Source: Liolophura sinensis (taxonomy: Eukaryota > Mollusca > Polyplacophora > Chitonida > Chitonidae). Taken from it: a DNA stretch of 64,000 nt. Both the position numbers and the translations under genes were made by a program. Below, in pieces: positions 50,623 through 64,000 of this stretch (within the stretch, counting starts at the first letter, position 1; each line of letters begins with the position of its first letter). Under the pieces are notes generated by a model. It ran no database searches. It was not told where the DNA came from and was given only the letters and a program-made list of their open reading frames with translations. The stretch is from NCBI RefSeq assembly GCF_032854445.1, contig NC_088295.1:74614028-74678027 (forward strand). The letters are read 5' to 3'.

Positions 50623-51679
50623 ATGTTATTTATACGTTGTCTTTTAGTTTTATCCTGCGTATAATAAAATTTGTTGATATCCTTTTTCACCAAAACCACG
50701 TGATCCTGTGTACACTCTGCACATCCTAGATCATCACCTAATCGTTGGGGAATCTGGCTGTATACCAGATAGAGTCTGTCCAAAAAAAAGAGAGAAAAAA
50801 ATAACCAGATATACCCTTGCTTAAAACAATTTCAGGCATACAGCGGATCATGAAGTTTTTGGTGGTGGTTCTTTACATTGAATTACCACACAGTAGATGG
50901 ACAAATCATGAAATAGTCAAATATAAAGAGTGTTTATGCTAACACTGTTCAGTATGCTGAATAAGCCTGATAGGCCTATGTCTAGATACTCAGATACTTT
51001 GCCACATACATGTATGTCATTCATAGGAGACACCCAGGAAAGTTAATCGTTAAAAATACTCCTTGGAAAATTGACGTTAGATACAACTTTCCCAGAGTTT
51101 AATGCGACGTTATTTCAATATAACGATGCAATCTTGTGCTTTAGCAAGTTCGTGTGTCGTAATATTTATGGTTTCGTTAATTCTTCCTGATGAAAAGAAA
51201 AGAGCTTTTATCATCAGCAAAGAGAATGCATGCACCAAGTTCATTAGCCAGAGCAGAAGAATTTATATCACTGATCTAAATCAGAAAGAGTAAAGGATTC
51301 ACCTACATTCCAGTCTGGAATTTTGTTGACAGGGTTCATCGTCTGATTACCCCCATACTTGCTGGGTATATTACTGACGACTCAAGGATGTTCAGTGTGG
51401 AGTATTCGAATAATTGGTACATGTGAATTAGGCGATCATGGAATCACAAACCAGCACTATATAGTGATACCCAAGAAAAATAAAAAAAACATGCTGGAGA
51501 TCAACTTTCGGGCAATACCACTAATAATCCAACACATTCAGCTTAGGAGGTGACACCTTCTATGGCCTGGTGATAGAGGCGTCTGCCACGTAGTCGGGAG
51601 AGCTGAGCCCACTTTTCATGAAGTTCTCTTAATGTTACGAACTTGCAACTACCATGACAAGGTAACGCCTACATTACTG

Positions 51680-51693
51680 GTTGCCATGGTAAC
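51680..51693. promoter_or_regulatory. Orphan palindromic X-box-like motif
   Basis: GTTGCCATGGTAAC fits the RFX X-box consensus (GTNRCC-N2-RGYAAC) and is nearly palindromic. No gene start is recognised nearby. Confidence 0.3.
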
Positions 51694-51984
51694 GTAAAGA
51701 GTTTTCATGAAATCCAGTTGGGACTACCAATCAGGTCATAGTACTTGCAGCTGCCTGGCTTAAGACTGAGAGGTTAAAACAGTGAAATATAACTGGTTCG
51801 CCTGGTGTCAATATAATGTGACTGGGAGGGGTGTCATGTCTGGTGTCTTCCGCATGATACTGCAGTGGTGGCAGCACTATGACGGCATGGACTCGCCGTG
51901 GGATGAGACACAATATCTGTACATACATCTAATAACTCTTTGTCATCAAGTACAACCCAAAAATCAAGAACACATAAACATGAC

Positions 51985-52060
51985 CATACATACAGTTAGA
52001 AGGTCGCTGGTTTACTCCGGGCACTGTGGTCTCCTCCAGCCATAACCTGACACAATGAGT
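51985..52060 (+). mobile_element. SINE group C fragment
   Basis: GGTCGCTGGTTTACTCCGGG, CACTGTGGTCTCCTCCAGCC and ATAACCTGA match the 3' body of group C. Confidence 0.5.
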
Positions 52061-55000
52061 GACCATAAAGTTTAACTACATGTGTATAGTCTATATAGCA
52101 GATATTTACAAAAGGGAAGTATAAAAAAAACAACGGAAGACAAAAGTATCAAGGTATATAATAGATGTTTTATATATGATCATAATGTTGAATAAATACA
52201 CACAGCATAGAAATGAAGTCGCTTCATCGATAAAACGTAGAAAGTTTGGAGAGAAATAATAATAATAATAGAATTTGTTGAAAACGTTGGGGAAAGTTGG
52301 TTATTGTAAGATGAAATGGATCATGACAATCTGTCACATGGTTAACCTATACATATATATACACTATCCTGTTCCTAGTATAGACAGCATCACAAAGGTT
52401 TAAAAACAGAAGTCCAAGGTTAGAGGTCAGGTTCTCTTCTGGCAGATTGGTACACAGGTAGTAAATGTAAACATATCTGCCAGTAACACATCCACATCCG
52501 ATGACCAAAACTGTTTGACAAAACTTGTAAATGATATAAGGGTGGGTATATGACAAATCAAAAGCTCAAAATATCGTGCATTTGGAGAGAAATTGGAATA
52601 AATATAGAGAGGTCACAACAGTTTCAGTAAGCCATGTTAGTAGCTTAACGAGGTAACCCTTCGGACACTGACGTCACACAACCATTTGTCTATAATGGAT
52701 TTTGTCCCTACACCCCTGAAAGAGGTCACATTAATATACCACCTGACCTTCAGTATACTGCTATCTCAACATATCCTCAGGGGTTACTTGGGGTACTAGC
52801 GCTATGAATCCTTGATTTTACCATACAAAGCAGACTCCAAGAAACATTCTCATTATCGCAATAATACGTTAGTTTTTCAATAATTTTCTTACAAATTTAA
52901 TAAGAATTAACATCCAAGTTAACGCTATGATTAAAACAAGTTAAGTCACTACACCCAGTCTTTTTAAATGCATAAACAGTTCCTGTCCAAGGACAAAATT
53001 AACCCAGGTATATGATATGTAGTGAAATGACAATGCCATATAGTAACAAAAAAAAAAAAACAAACCCCCCCAAAAACTATGGTATTTCAAGGCTAGTAAA
53101 ACTGTACCAACTGTGTGTCGTCTGCTTGTGAAAAAAGTTGAGACAAACATCAACTTGCCCTGTTTCTCTCAGGTAGAGGGGAAGACTTCTTTTACCACAT
53201 ACGTGTACAGTGTACCTAAAAGTACAATTTATTTTCAGTTTAAGAGAAAGCTCTGTGACAGCGATCGAGACTACAGCACAGCTGCTGGAGTGAACAACCT
53301 CTTGGTCAGACTGCCACGCTTTTTGTCCAAAATAGGGAACCTGTTTTAAGAAGGCACTTTGCTCATTCTTCCTGTATGTCCACTTGAAGCAGGTTAGGGT
53401 ATTTCTCAAAACGGAGGAAGTCAAACTCTGAACAATAATCAGCACAATAACCCTTGAGTTTTAATGTCTTAAAAAAAATGAGGCTAATATCAGATGCATT
53501 GTTAGATCCAGAGTCCAGAGATTGCATTGTTTTTTCTTTTTCTTCAGATCTTATATACATATATCAAGTCTACTGTGCTGGTTTCCCAAACCAATGGCTC
53601 AAATGTACAGTACACATATACACTGCTTACAGACACAGACAGCATCAGGTACAGAAAGTGGGGGTGGGAGTTGTATAAGCCATGATTAAACACAACCATC
53701 ATACAATCACATGCTTTGTACAAAACCAGGGCACATTTTAACTGCACACCACATTACACCAGCAGTTACAATTACACTGATCTGGGCAATTTAGTCTCCT
53801 AGGGATTAAAATTATGCGCTCTTAATCAGCAGACTAGCTTTACAAATATACAGCTACAAATAAATTTAGATTCATAAACGTAAGATAAATCTCAACACTT
53901 CTTAATGCAGCAAAGTTTTTTTTACACAATGTGCCAATATCACACAATACCTTATCCACACACCATAAAACATGGATATAGCACAGGGACAGTTGTACAG
54001 ATGACATAAAATCATACGTATAAAGCTATCAAGAAGTACATAAAGCACTAGTGCCAAAACCATGAATGAATACTGTAAAATAAAACTAAATTTAACATAA
54101 ACTTTGAATAAACATATTATGACTATCAAAGAGAAGATGAGCATTATCTGCCAAATTATGTTGGGCAAAGTAACTAGCTGGCTACGGTCCACACCATGTT
54201 GTTAGTACTTGTCAATAAAATTATGATTCTCTTCATAAGGCTAACCATACAAATACATGTGTTAAGCATGTAAGATTTAAATATTCCATGCTGGATCCAA
54301 ACCATACAGGGCCATTTTAGAACTACTGTTTGCACAAGTTTTCAATAACTTAGTTGTTGTTTATTTGCACTATTTGCAACTACCCTAGTGCCTATTAACA
54401 GTATATTGTACTGTAATCAGCCTAGACAGAATTCCAACTTTAGTGTATTGCATCTTCTGTTTGGCTGTGCTTGGTATCTTATTGTATCATAGTGCAAAAG
54501 ATAGTCATCCTGTTCCATCTGAACTTATTTATCACCATCACCTTCATTCTTCCTTTATTGACTTAACTCTTGCCAGCATTTTACAAGTCATAAATAACAT
54601 CAAACGTCTTAATGCAAACCATCTCTTGATAAAACATTGAAGACATTTCTTAACAAATTACACTAATAATTTATACAAATGTGGCTTAACTCTTTGTTCT
54701 ATATTAGCACAAACTAAAGGCCAAAAACATTACAAGCTGAACTAATTTTTTTTCACCACGTTCAGGATACTTTTCATTTTTTCAGGCTTTATTCACTAAT
54801 TTGCAAAATGAAGGTCACAATGACATCTTTTACTTCCCTTTCTGTTCATGATCTGATAGCCACATAAAATAATCAATGTACCTGTGTTTGGAAACTGAAT
54901 TGTTTACGTCAATAGAATTCTTCATGTTTGACTTTGAAATAATCAGTGAAATTTGGTGAAACATGGTTATGAATCTGTAATACTTGAACAGTGCTGAAAT

Positions 55001-56401
55001 CTTAGAACATGGATCTGACAAAATCTGTGATTGATGAAGATCTAATGGCTGGTGATTCTGATGCTTTGTTTAGGAAACTTAAAATAATAATTCGCAGCAG
55101 TATCTGCAGACAAATGCATATGGTTTGTGGAGCATCAGGGAATAAAGTTATGGCTCAAAATGGAAAATCTCTACGAAGGTCACTGGCCCACATGAAGATG
55201 GCATTCGAGCAATGTGATACTCCTGTTTGGCATACCTCAGTCATTTTAACTGCAGATGCCCATGTGTGCCATTACTTCCTGTAGTGTAGCTTATTAAAGT
55301 GAAATGCATGTAATACCATCATCCTAACTTTAGTCTAGTACTGTATTTAGCAACATATACAGTGTACCGATGGGTACAATGGTATTTTTCAACCCCATAA
55401 GCGGAGAGAAAAAGAAAAGGAACAAAAAAACAACAATTGTACACTTATTAAGACATTTTGGCTAAGGAGAACCTTCTGGTGAAACATATCAAAGAGTCTG
55501 TTTGAAAAGTTGAATAAGTTAGCATGTTTAGTAAGTATTGAGAGGTTGTGATAAAGTCCCACAAACCTTTCACTTGTATGTCCATGCGATATAAGTAAGT
55601 TGAAATCATGCAGTTTTCCAGTAAAACTGGATCAGTTTAAATTCGTCATTCATGTAACCCTTCTCTTGGCACTGTGAGTCCTGCAGGTGTGGCAGCAACA
55701 TAGAGTTATATCACAAAGTTACCTCCCTTGAATGGAGAAAAAAAACCATACACATATACCATCAGGTTAAGAGAAGTGGCTACCCAGAAAGGAGGTTAAA
55801 AATGAAGTTTCCTGGGTAAGTGTATTATTATGGGGTTTCTTATAGGCCCATTGTCTGGTATACAAATAAACTCCAAGGTTTCCAACTTAAGAAGCTGTAC
55901 ATCAGCTACATTACTCTTATGCAAATGACATCTAAAATGTGCTGCATAAAATTTCTGTAAAATGTGTCTTTAATTTTCAGCTGCAACATGGCAAACACTA
56001 TGTGTCAGTCATATTTTTGACATCCTAGTTTTAACATAGGCCTGAGTGCAAAATGACATCAACACATGTCACAGCTACTGATAATTTTGTGCAAATAAGA
56101 TGTCTTAGAGGGCAGAGAAGTTGCTTATATTTTGACAGGTTTTTTTCTACCTTCTTTCTGGTTGGTCATCTCTCCAAACCTGAGCAGGAATAGAAAAAAA
56201 AAAGCCTCTAAAGCCAAAACCCAGCTAAGAGCAAGCTGTAGTTTTCATATGAGGACTCCTTACACGTCTTCTCTTTGGTGGAACCACCAGGACAATGTGT
56301 TCATGATTTGTGTCACTGGAGATCTGTGCCATCTTCATGCCTTAACCAGTGGCTGTGGTAGGTAAATGACCATGATTGTCTGACTGGCTGAATGTGTAGT
56401 A

Positions 56402-59400
56402 TCACAGCTTCAACAGTTCTTTTTGGTGTTCCAGGATAATGTCCATAGCTTTGTGTTCAAACTTTGCTGCCATAAGACTAGCCATGGGATCGAGTTCTGG
56501 ACACCTCATCAAGGTTGGAGCAAAAACAATCGCCAGATTTTCTGGATTCATCATGTTGGAGTGACGTTTCTCGATCACCCTACAAGAAAGAAAAGACAGA
56601 AAGAAGAGCATGAGCCAAAGCAACTACTGAAATGAGTGTATATTACATGACTGGTAACAAATGTTTAACCAGACAAGAAGGGGAACTTATTAAAGGGAGA
56701 TAACCAATACATTTCTCACATTGTTCTTGTCTCTGTATGTATGTATGTATGTATGTTTGGGGTTTAACGTCGGAAAAATTCAACAATTTTTCAGTCATAT
56801 GACGACAAGGAGTCATTAGGTGTGTGTACATATACTGTGTCTTCTTGTAGCAGGGAGAGTCCATGTTGTCAAAGTGTTGCTGTCACTGAAATATCATGCC
56901 AAAGACACCAGACATGACACCCCACTCTGTTTCCTTGCTCTAACCTCTCAGTGTTGAGCGCCAAGCGAGCCAGCAAACAAGTACCAATTTTGATATCTTC
57001 GGAATGATAGGACCTTGGTTGATCCTAGGTCTCTCGCCCTTGAGGCAGACGCTCTGACCAATTGGCCACCAAAGTGCTATTTCTTGTTTCTGCTGAGGCA
57101 TGTGAGAAGCAACAGAACAACATTTAGGCAGGAAATCATTGTTATAAATCAGGTCTATGAATCATCGAAGAATACCAGTGCAAGAAAGAGCATATTAAAC
57201 ATATTCTTGTTTAGCTTAAATAGGACTATCACCTGGCCAAGTGGGAGAGGAGGTATTTCAGTGTCTGGTAATGAGCTGGTGGTAACAAAGAAAACCCCTC
57301 CTTAATTAAACTCTTCCTTTCTTCATCTGATATACTGTCCAATTCTACAAAAAAAAAACAAGTGTTGTCCATAATTTCCATTCATAGATAAATGTAATCA
57401 TTACAACTAGACTGATTAACATTTAAAAAATTAAAGCAATCATCATAGAAAATTGTTATCTCATTCAAACAACACCTTTTTTGGTGCTCTAAAAGCCTTC
57501 AGTGAGATGATAGAAACATTATCCGATGTATTTGTGCATCTAACTTAATATCTGAGACTTCATATACAGTGTGAAATACATGTATGCATCACAAGAAAGC
57601 AAGAAGTTCATGTCGCCATTACCCTGTAAAATAAACAACTCGAGGGTAAATCAGTACAGTTATATATTGGTTACTGATTCAGTTGCTGTTCTATAGCCTT
57701 TCAACATTACTGCCAAAAGATGAACTTTCATGCACTGATGGTTGTAGCTACTGTACAAGTATGGAGATTGTGTACTTACTGACAGCCTCCATGATCCTGG
57801 GGTAGGCATCAAATGAGATGAGTGGTATAGGAAGCGAACGGAAGTAGAGCTTGAGGACACTGGTTATTGTGTTGATGTCTTCATATCGGGTCTCTGATAT
57901 ATCCACAGATTCACCATCTGTATGGACAATCACAGAAAGAAAACACCGTAAAATATGGTTGACAATACAAAAGTGAAACTCATCAAATCACCAACATTTA
58001 TATGTACTGTAAATGCCTTTTTATTTGTGGGCATAAACTTTCACGGATTTGGTTAGAAGACACATTCACAGGAATCAACTTTCGCGGATCTTAACAGAAT
58101 TTTTGGACAACTGATAAATGAAAATCAAACTTCAATACAGAAACGTCAAGTAATAAAACTCAAGCATTCAAGTAACAATGTTATCATTTAAACTTGTTTG
58201 TACCTGTAAGATGTGACAAAAATTCTATATAATAGAGTAACTTGATCAGACAAAGGAAGTTAATCCTCCTAAGCTTTTAATCTTTTGAAAACTGTTAATC
58301 TTTATAAGATGAAGCCCTTATCTGCTGTGTGAGCAAATATTCATGTAACTCACTTAGGGAGACAACGAAGGATTAAATGTGATATAAATAAACCCCACTG
58401 TTTAATTCTCATGCATCAGCAGTGTGAGTGAACTGTTACAGATTTGAGAAAATTTCTCAGAAATCATCATTATGAAAAGGAAGTTTGAAGTGCCGAAACC
58501 CCCGAGCAATGTATCGGGCACGGCGGAAAGGTGATCTGACTGGAAGACAAGTACAGTTGATAAAAAGACAGCCTCTCTCATCGTATGTATATTGAATCAC
58601 GTACACACGCCCAGAACAAATTATCAATTTGTATGTCTCTAACCATGGCAATAAATCAACAACAACAACATCACAATGAGGCAATACTTAGACGGAGCTA
58701 AGTCTCCTTGAACGAAAGCAAGGTTAACTGTTGATCAACTAAGCTGGATTTGTCAAAGCCGGAATGCATTCTAATTAGGTATTTCTAATTACTGTAGTGC
58801 TTGGTAACAAATTAATAACTGCAACGCATGCTACATTAATAAATTACTTACATGGGTTTTATATTCCATGGCACTTATTTTCGCGGAAATGTGTTTGCCG
58901 CAAAATCCGCGAATGTGAGTACCACACGAATAAAAAGGCATTTACAATATATACAAACTTATCAAATCAGTTCCATTAGAACAAAAAGACGAAAAACATA
59001 CGATTCAGCAACCCAAAAGTGAAACTCATGGAAACTCGTCAAACCAGACCCACTAATGTGGAACTCAAGCATACATACCAAATTGAAAAACATAAATAAT
59101 AAACTAATCAAATTAGTTCCATTGATATGGTAAGATGTAAACATATGTCTTGGTGAGCCAAATGTGAAAATGACCTAATCAATTTCATCAATGTAGAAGA
59201 GTGAAAGCATTGGCTAATTAATTGGTTCCGTAAGTGTACACAAATGTACACAAACACTTGTGACCATATTAACTCTGTCTGGCAAACAGACACCACTTTT
59301 TAAGATACCGCATTTAAACTTGCATTGGTGTACCTTTGTCAAATGCTATTCGAATGGCTTCCACATCGTCATGGAAACCTGCAACCCTGTATAAACCTTC

Positions 59401-62400
59401 TATTTCAATACCTGTAAATAAACATAAAATAGCATTAATTGCCTGTCAAGTTTCCACATGCTAATTACATTCAAGCATTATGAAGCTATTTGACTACATC
59501 AGCTCTAGACATATTAATACTATTATGAACATACACAGTACACACATGAAAATCTTGTAAGACACCACAGACAGCAAAACTTCCTGACTTCCTAAAAATA
59601 AGTGACCTAACGTTAAACCACAGAATGTCATTTAAAATACTACTTTAGGTGTTAAAACTTACATTTTTTCACTAAAATATCAGCCTACCTTCCAAACAAA
59701 GCTTCACGCACCATTCCAAAGTCAAAACTCCCAGAATCAGGGAAAACAAGCAACTTAATCAGAGAAGAAATCTTCTTTGTCAATAATCGCTAACATTTAT
59801 TTATTTGTTTAATTGGTGTTTTACGTGGTACTCGAATATTTCACTGTATGACGACAGCCAGCATGTTGCTGCAGACCTTTCAACATACAGCCGGACAGAA
59901 AGCCAGCAAGAGTCAGCATGAACTCACAGCGACCGCATTGGTGAGAGGCTCCTGGGTCATTATAATCGCAAAGAATTTCAATTATTCTTAGTCATATATA
60001 GCTGCATAGCGTGTATGTACATCTTATAGAATTGTTTTATGTATAACTATCAGATGCTGGTGGATAACTGACAAAGTTTGCAATTACAGTACCATAGATG
60101 AATGTGAGGCAACACAAAATCAAAAAATATACCGATACATGTATATGTGTACATTTAATTGTTGAAGATGTTAAAGATATGATCTACTGCATCTGCTGAA
60201 ACAATGTGAATTTAAAATAAAGGCCAAAAAAATTACCTTATGTACTGAAGCTTTACATTTTTCAGTAGAATAATATTTATTTATTCATTTGATTGGTGTT
60301 TTACGTCATACTCAAGAATATTTCACCTATACCACGACAGCCAGCATTATGCAGGGAGGAGTAGAATAATAATACTCCAACCTTCTGAATGAACCCCTTA
60401 GCTCCTTTCTAAGATCAGGAGAACTCTCAGAGTCTGGCAAAACGAAGATGAAAGTTTATATAAAACTTAACTGCTTACCCCTTGATTCTATTTCCTTTAC
60501 ACACTTTTCCACCACAATAGGTATGAGAGTATTCTGAGCTTTGACTAAAGTAGTGAGATCCGCCCCAAATATCCTCTTGATGTACTTCATGTCTGGCATA
60601 CAGTCGTTTGGCACCTGCTCTGAGCACTTCTTGTGAGCCTGGAAACCACAGTCTGTACTCAAAGAGAAAACACCAGGTAGGGCTCAGAACAAACAACCGT
60701 CTGCATAACATACTGAGAAGAAAATTATAGCCCATGCCAAATTTAATTCATAAGATGATACAAAAAATTTATATACTGGTACACTATGAAAGCACACAAC
60801 TGAAAACCAGTTGAAGTGAGAGGTGTTAATTGTTAAAGTAAACATGTCAATCAGTCAATAAACCACAGAAGACCATTGCCCTGACCAGAATGCATCTTTA
60901 TCACTCACAAATGTCATATTGGCCTCAATATTTGTTTTTTTCTGCCTAAATTACATAAAATTGCCAAGAACTTCCATGTTACGTATTTCCAAGGTGTGCC
61001 TGTACATGTATGACGTGCATTTTTCACGAGAAAGCTTCCACTGTTAGTATTTTCAAATTTCTTGTTTTCTATTTTTGTCAACTCTTTCAGTCATTTGTGT
61101 ACTAAAACAATAATTCTGATTGGTAGGAAGGTTTTGCCTATTTAGCCAGAGACATGGCAGTGGCAAAGTTGGAATTATGTCATTTTTACTTCAGATCTTT
61201 CTAAGGCTGACCTTAGCAAAATTGAATAATGTAGCACTGGATGTAATATTACAAGGAGTTATTCCCCTTGATCATGCAGTGCTGTATTCACACTTCCACC
61301 CATGTGAAATAGCTGGCAAGGAGCCAGGTAAGGAGTTAATGTAGTGTGAAGCATGGAGACTGCCTTACCTTGACACTTGACACCTTGAGCAATAATACCC
61401 CACATAAAATTGGCACAGAAATCACACCAATGCAGACCCTTAAAATTATGAACCTGCAAAAACAGAACATTATGATTCAAAGAACTGTGTAACTGCTTAT
61501 GGGTAATTTCTCATGTACTCATAAAAAACTGACCTACATTATACATCACATTAAATACTTATATATGTACTTAATTAAGGCTTAACACTGTGATGTAAGA
61601 TTTTTAACTCATGCAACAATGGTCATTTTCATGGGTAGGGCGAACACAGTGCCATCAAGTGTTTGTTGCCACCAAGATCCCTAGAACAGTAGATGCTGAG
61701 CAATGTTGATCGTTACTTGTCAGCCATTGGGTTTGAGCCAACACAACAATGTCCTAGCAATTTTCAGATAAACATCTTCACCACTTGCCCACAACCCACC
61801 CCTGTCAACAATTAAAGCCAGTTTTAAGAGCATAAAGTGATAGGGGCATACCTTAAAAACATGTGTCTTTTCAAAATCTTGAACATTTAAAAGTTCTTCT
61901 ACATTCTCTTCTTCTGTAATTTGGTCCTGCAAACAAAGCAGATCATCACCTCAATGCACAAGTGTACTCCACAAATTATCACCAGATAATCAGAACTGCG
62001 CACATACTACAGTCTGCAGGAAAGCCACATCAGTGAATCAGAATGAATGAATGACTGCAGTTTAATATTTCAGCCTTATAAGAACAACAATGAATTAGAT
62101 GTGACTAAACAGCTTACTGGTTGTACAATGTAGTTGGTCCCATTGGTTCCGTCTGTGCGGTCAGAAGGCAGTGAAGAATCTTTCGTTTTGGCATTGCGGC
62201 GTTTCTTCTTCCCACTGTACACCATGTATGGGGATTCTGCATAATTTGATTGGCTAGAGAGTGCCGCGATATAATCGGCAGCGCGGGACTCCAAGTAGAA
62301 GGTAATGAGACCATCAGCCACCAGATCGTGCACAGTGTCAAAGCGCTTCTCACCAACGTAGTGTTTGCCGTCATGGTACAGCTTGTAGTTCTTGGTCTGC

Positions 62401-63528
62401 TTGTCAAACCTGTAGCAACCAGCTAATCTTCATCAATATATTCTTAACAAAATTTGTAAATTATTTAACCTTATTAACATGAATAAGTTACATGTGAGAT
62501 AATGAGTCGGTTAAATTATTAAAATTTAAAATTAGTTTTCAATACAGGAGCAATGTTTGTCCATTTAAAGAGCACTCACCTGATGGCTAAGGTGTAAGCC
62601 CCTGGGGCTCTCTGGCTCTCTCTCACCAGGTAACAGCCATCACCCTCCTGCAACAGACTGTCTGTCTCCTCACGGCTGATAAACCCATGGAACCTACAAA
62701 TAAGAATAAGACATTACTTACAGTCTGTTGATAAAATACAAATTCCTGTTGATTCTGTTACATACAGTTACAAGAAATTGTCCCACCTTACTTAATACAT
62801 TTTCAGTATATCTCAGCAATTTCAAACTTATCAAAAAAAAAGTTCCTGAAGATTAACATTTATTAGGTGACACATTTTGCTTGATTATGCTTGATTCGTC
62901 CACCTTGTAACATCTGATTAATATCTTATCAGAACTAGAGCCCAAGGGCTTTGAAATGGGTCTATTGCTCTTCTATTTATATTTTTCTTGTAACTAATAC
63001 CCAATTGTCTTCTAGTGCAATTCACTGGTATTCTCCACCCACAAAGGGCCTATTAATTACTCTATCTGTAATGGAGGACCCAGCTCCACCTCATTCTGGC
63101 ATGACTTTAAAGAGAATGCATTGCACCAGAACATCATATTACGATATACTGTTACATTGTAAACATTTTCTTGAAAATTTTTTTGTAAGTAAGTCTTTAC
63201 CACTTCAATTTGTTCTGTTAGTGTGAGCATGAAAATCTTCATTATTTGTTCCACTACAGTATGTGGCAACAGATCAAAGCAACACATTCTAATACAATAC
63301 ATGTTTTGCTCCTTAGATTGTACAGTTGGATAGCAACAATACAAACATGGCAAGGACATATAAAATACATGTACAATCTGTCGACCTTTTTTTTTTTATC
63401 TTTTCAGGATTATACCCAAATGTTCATCACATATAGCAAATGCAATTAACAGCTCACTCCACAACTTACCAGATAACTTCTTCAACGGACCATGAAAAAC
63501 TTTGTATAACAAGTTTGTTGGCATTCAT
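56402..63528 (-). CDS. CHN: Chimaerin: SH2, C1 and RhoGAP protein
   Basis: Coding exons, in gene order: 63528-63470, 62693-62580, 62409-62118, 61926-61852, 61453-61369, 60652-60479, 59411-59334, 57917-57780, 57344-57233 and 56579-56402. All borders are GT/AG and all phases agree, giving 434 residues (human alpha2-chimaerin has 459). SH2, about 20-105: FHGFISREE and GCYLVRES with the phosphotyrosine-binding Arg. C1, about 182-231: [20 protein letters not shown] and [18 protein letters not shown] keep the Cys/His zinc ligands; this domain binds diacylglycerol. RhoGAP, about 244-434: IEGLYRVAG has the catalytic Arg finger, and [20 protein letters not shown] follows. Chimaerins are Rac GTPase-activating proteins recruited to membranes by diacylglycerol. 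The first exon is the least sure part. Its frame stays open to a possible acceptor at 63578, so it may be internal, and usual chimaerin N-termini read YGREFHG where this one reads VIWFHG. CHN1 and CHN2 cannot be told apart here. Confidence 0.93.
56732..57072 (-). mobile_element. SINE group B, near full length, reverse
   Basis: (GTAT)n and TGTTTGGGGTTTAACGTCGG at the left, CAGTCATATGACGACAAGG, then TTGAGCGCCAAGCGAGCCAG. The tRNA-like head is at the right (GCAGACGCTCTGACCAATTG). It lies in the last chimaerin intron. Confidence 0.86.
58008..58946. mobile_element. Possible non-autonomous DNA element with 21-bp terminal inverted repeats
   Basis: TGTAAATGCC plus TTTTTATTTGT (58008-58028) is the reverse complement, with one mismatch, of ACGAATAAAAAGGCATTTAC plus A (58926-58946). 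TTTCGCGG-type motifs lie inside both ends. It is about 940 bp, in a chimaerin intron, with no ORF of note. A clear target-site duplication is not visible. Confidence 0.5.
59793..59965 (-). mobile_element. SINE group A with internal deletion, reverse
   Basis: TTTATTTATTTGTTTAATTG tail, a shortened body, then head-side sequence CATGAACTCACAGCGACCGC and GGTGAGAGGCTCCTGGGTCA. In a chimaerin intron. Confidence 0.84.
60270..60362 (-). mobile_element. SINE group A tail fragment, reverse
   Basis: TTTATTTATTCATTTGATTG, then TACTCAAGAATATTTCACCT and ACGACAGCCAGCATTATGC; about 115 bp from a chimaerin exon. Confidence 0.84.
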
Positions 63529-64000
63529 GTGGTTAGGAAGATGAACTATTGGGCAGTAACCCAAGGGGTCAAGCAATGCTAAAGACAATTTTCAGAAGCA
63601 GTAATCCCTACTTTTCTAAGGGAGTACTGGGGAAGTCAACCACAGTACGCATGTTTTGAAATACTCAACACTTAATTTTGGGTCTCCAGCAATACACCTG
63701 GAGAGTATGAAGTGGACTGAGTGAAGGGGGTTGAGAAAATGGAAAGACATACATGTGCATATGCCTATGTATAGACCTACTGGTACAGAGTTTCTTGCAG
63801 TTACATATCGGAGTACATGTCGATTGCCCAGAATTACGACTTGTCATAGCATTCTAGAATAAATTAAATATTTCAGCCCTTCGTCATGAGGAGTGAATTT
63901 GAATGACATTCATAGGCCTACATTTATTTATTACACCTGAACTCATAGGCCTACTGGGTTTATTCCATAACTCACTCACTCACTCACAACTTTACCTTTT

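Larger units (their letters stand above)
49345..56401. other. Region between two convergent genes; no recognisable coding exon
   Basis: It holds a short group B SINE piece (50578-50622), a group C fragment (51985-52060) and a short AAT tract near 52257. From about 52200 to 56400 it is low in repeats and could be a long 3' UTR of the chimaerin gene. The nearest minus-strand AATAAA that I found downstream of its stop is at about 54788-54793. The extent is a guess. Confidence 0.45.

Noticed and set aside
55009-55284. 91-codon ORF on + with protein-like composition
   Set aside because: It may lie in the antisense of the chimaerin 3' UTR, has no recognisable family and no splice partners.
1-64000. 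CRISPR arrays, operons, phage or viral genes
   Set aside because: Nothing of the kind was seen; introns, SINEs and microsatellites show a eukaryotic chromosome.

Overview
The window is animal nuclear DNA and most resembles a lophotrochozoan, probably a mollusc (perhaps a bivalve). Genes are sparse and split by GT/AG introns. The background is AT-rich, with many (AT)n and (GT)n tracts. Three groups of tRNA-derived SINE-like repeats recur in intergenic DNA and introns. There are no prokaryotic operons, no CRISPR array and no reverse transcriptase or transposase ORF that I can recognise. The species call is an inference from repeat style.

Four protein-coding genes can be assembled. (1) On +, 885-5487, 11 coding exons join in phase to a 311-residue protein of no family I recognise; its upstream region has an RFX-type X-box and CRE motifs, which hints at a ciliary or sperm role. 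(2) On -, 22195-23301, one open exon encodes a 368-residue PID/PTB-domain adaptor. (3) On +, 38685-49239, ten coding exons encode an SLC17 (sialin/vesicular glutamate transporter type) MFS anion transporter. It matches the family well, but exons 7 and 8 each lack one base relative to the family frame. (4) On -, 56402-63528, ten coding exons encode a chimaerin (SH2, C1, RhoGAP). SLC17 and chimaerin are convergent, with about 7.2 kb between their stop codons.

Region by region: 1-6500 gene 1 with a TG-rich 3' UTR; 6500-22190 intergenic DNA with SINE copies and microsatellites; 22190-24100 the PTB gene; 24100-38680 intergenic DNA with SINEs, minisatellites, a 175-bp inverted repeat pair and a cluster of CACGTG E-boxes next to a TATA box before gene 3; 38685-49345 the SLC17 gene; 49345-56400 mostly featureless DNA that may include a long chimaerin 3' UTR; 56402-64000 chimaerin.

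The most unusual structure is in the SLC17 gene. Two introns (before exon 2 and before exon 8) end in degenerate tandem arrays whose unit is the 3' splice site plus the first ~50 bp of the next exon. The intron 1 array has about 11 copies with a ~62-bp period, which is not a multiple of three. All exon models are hand-derived and no alignment or expression search could be run.
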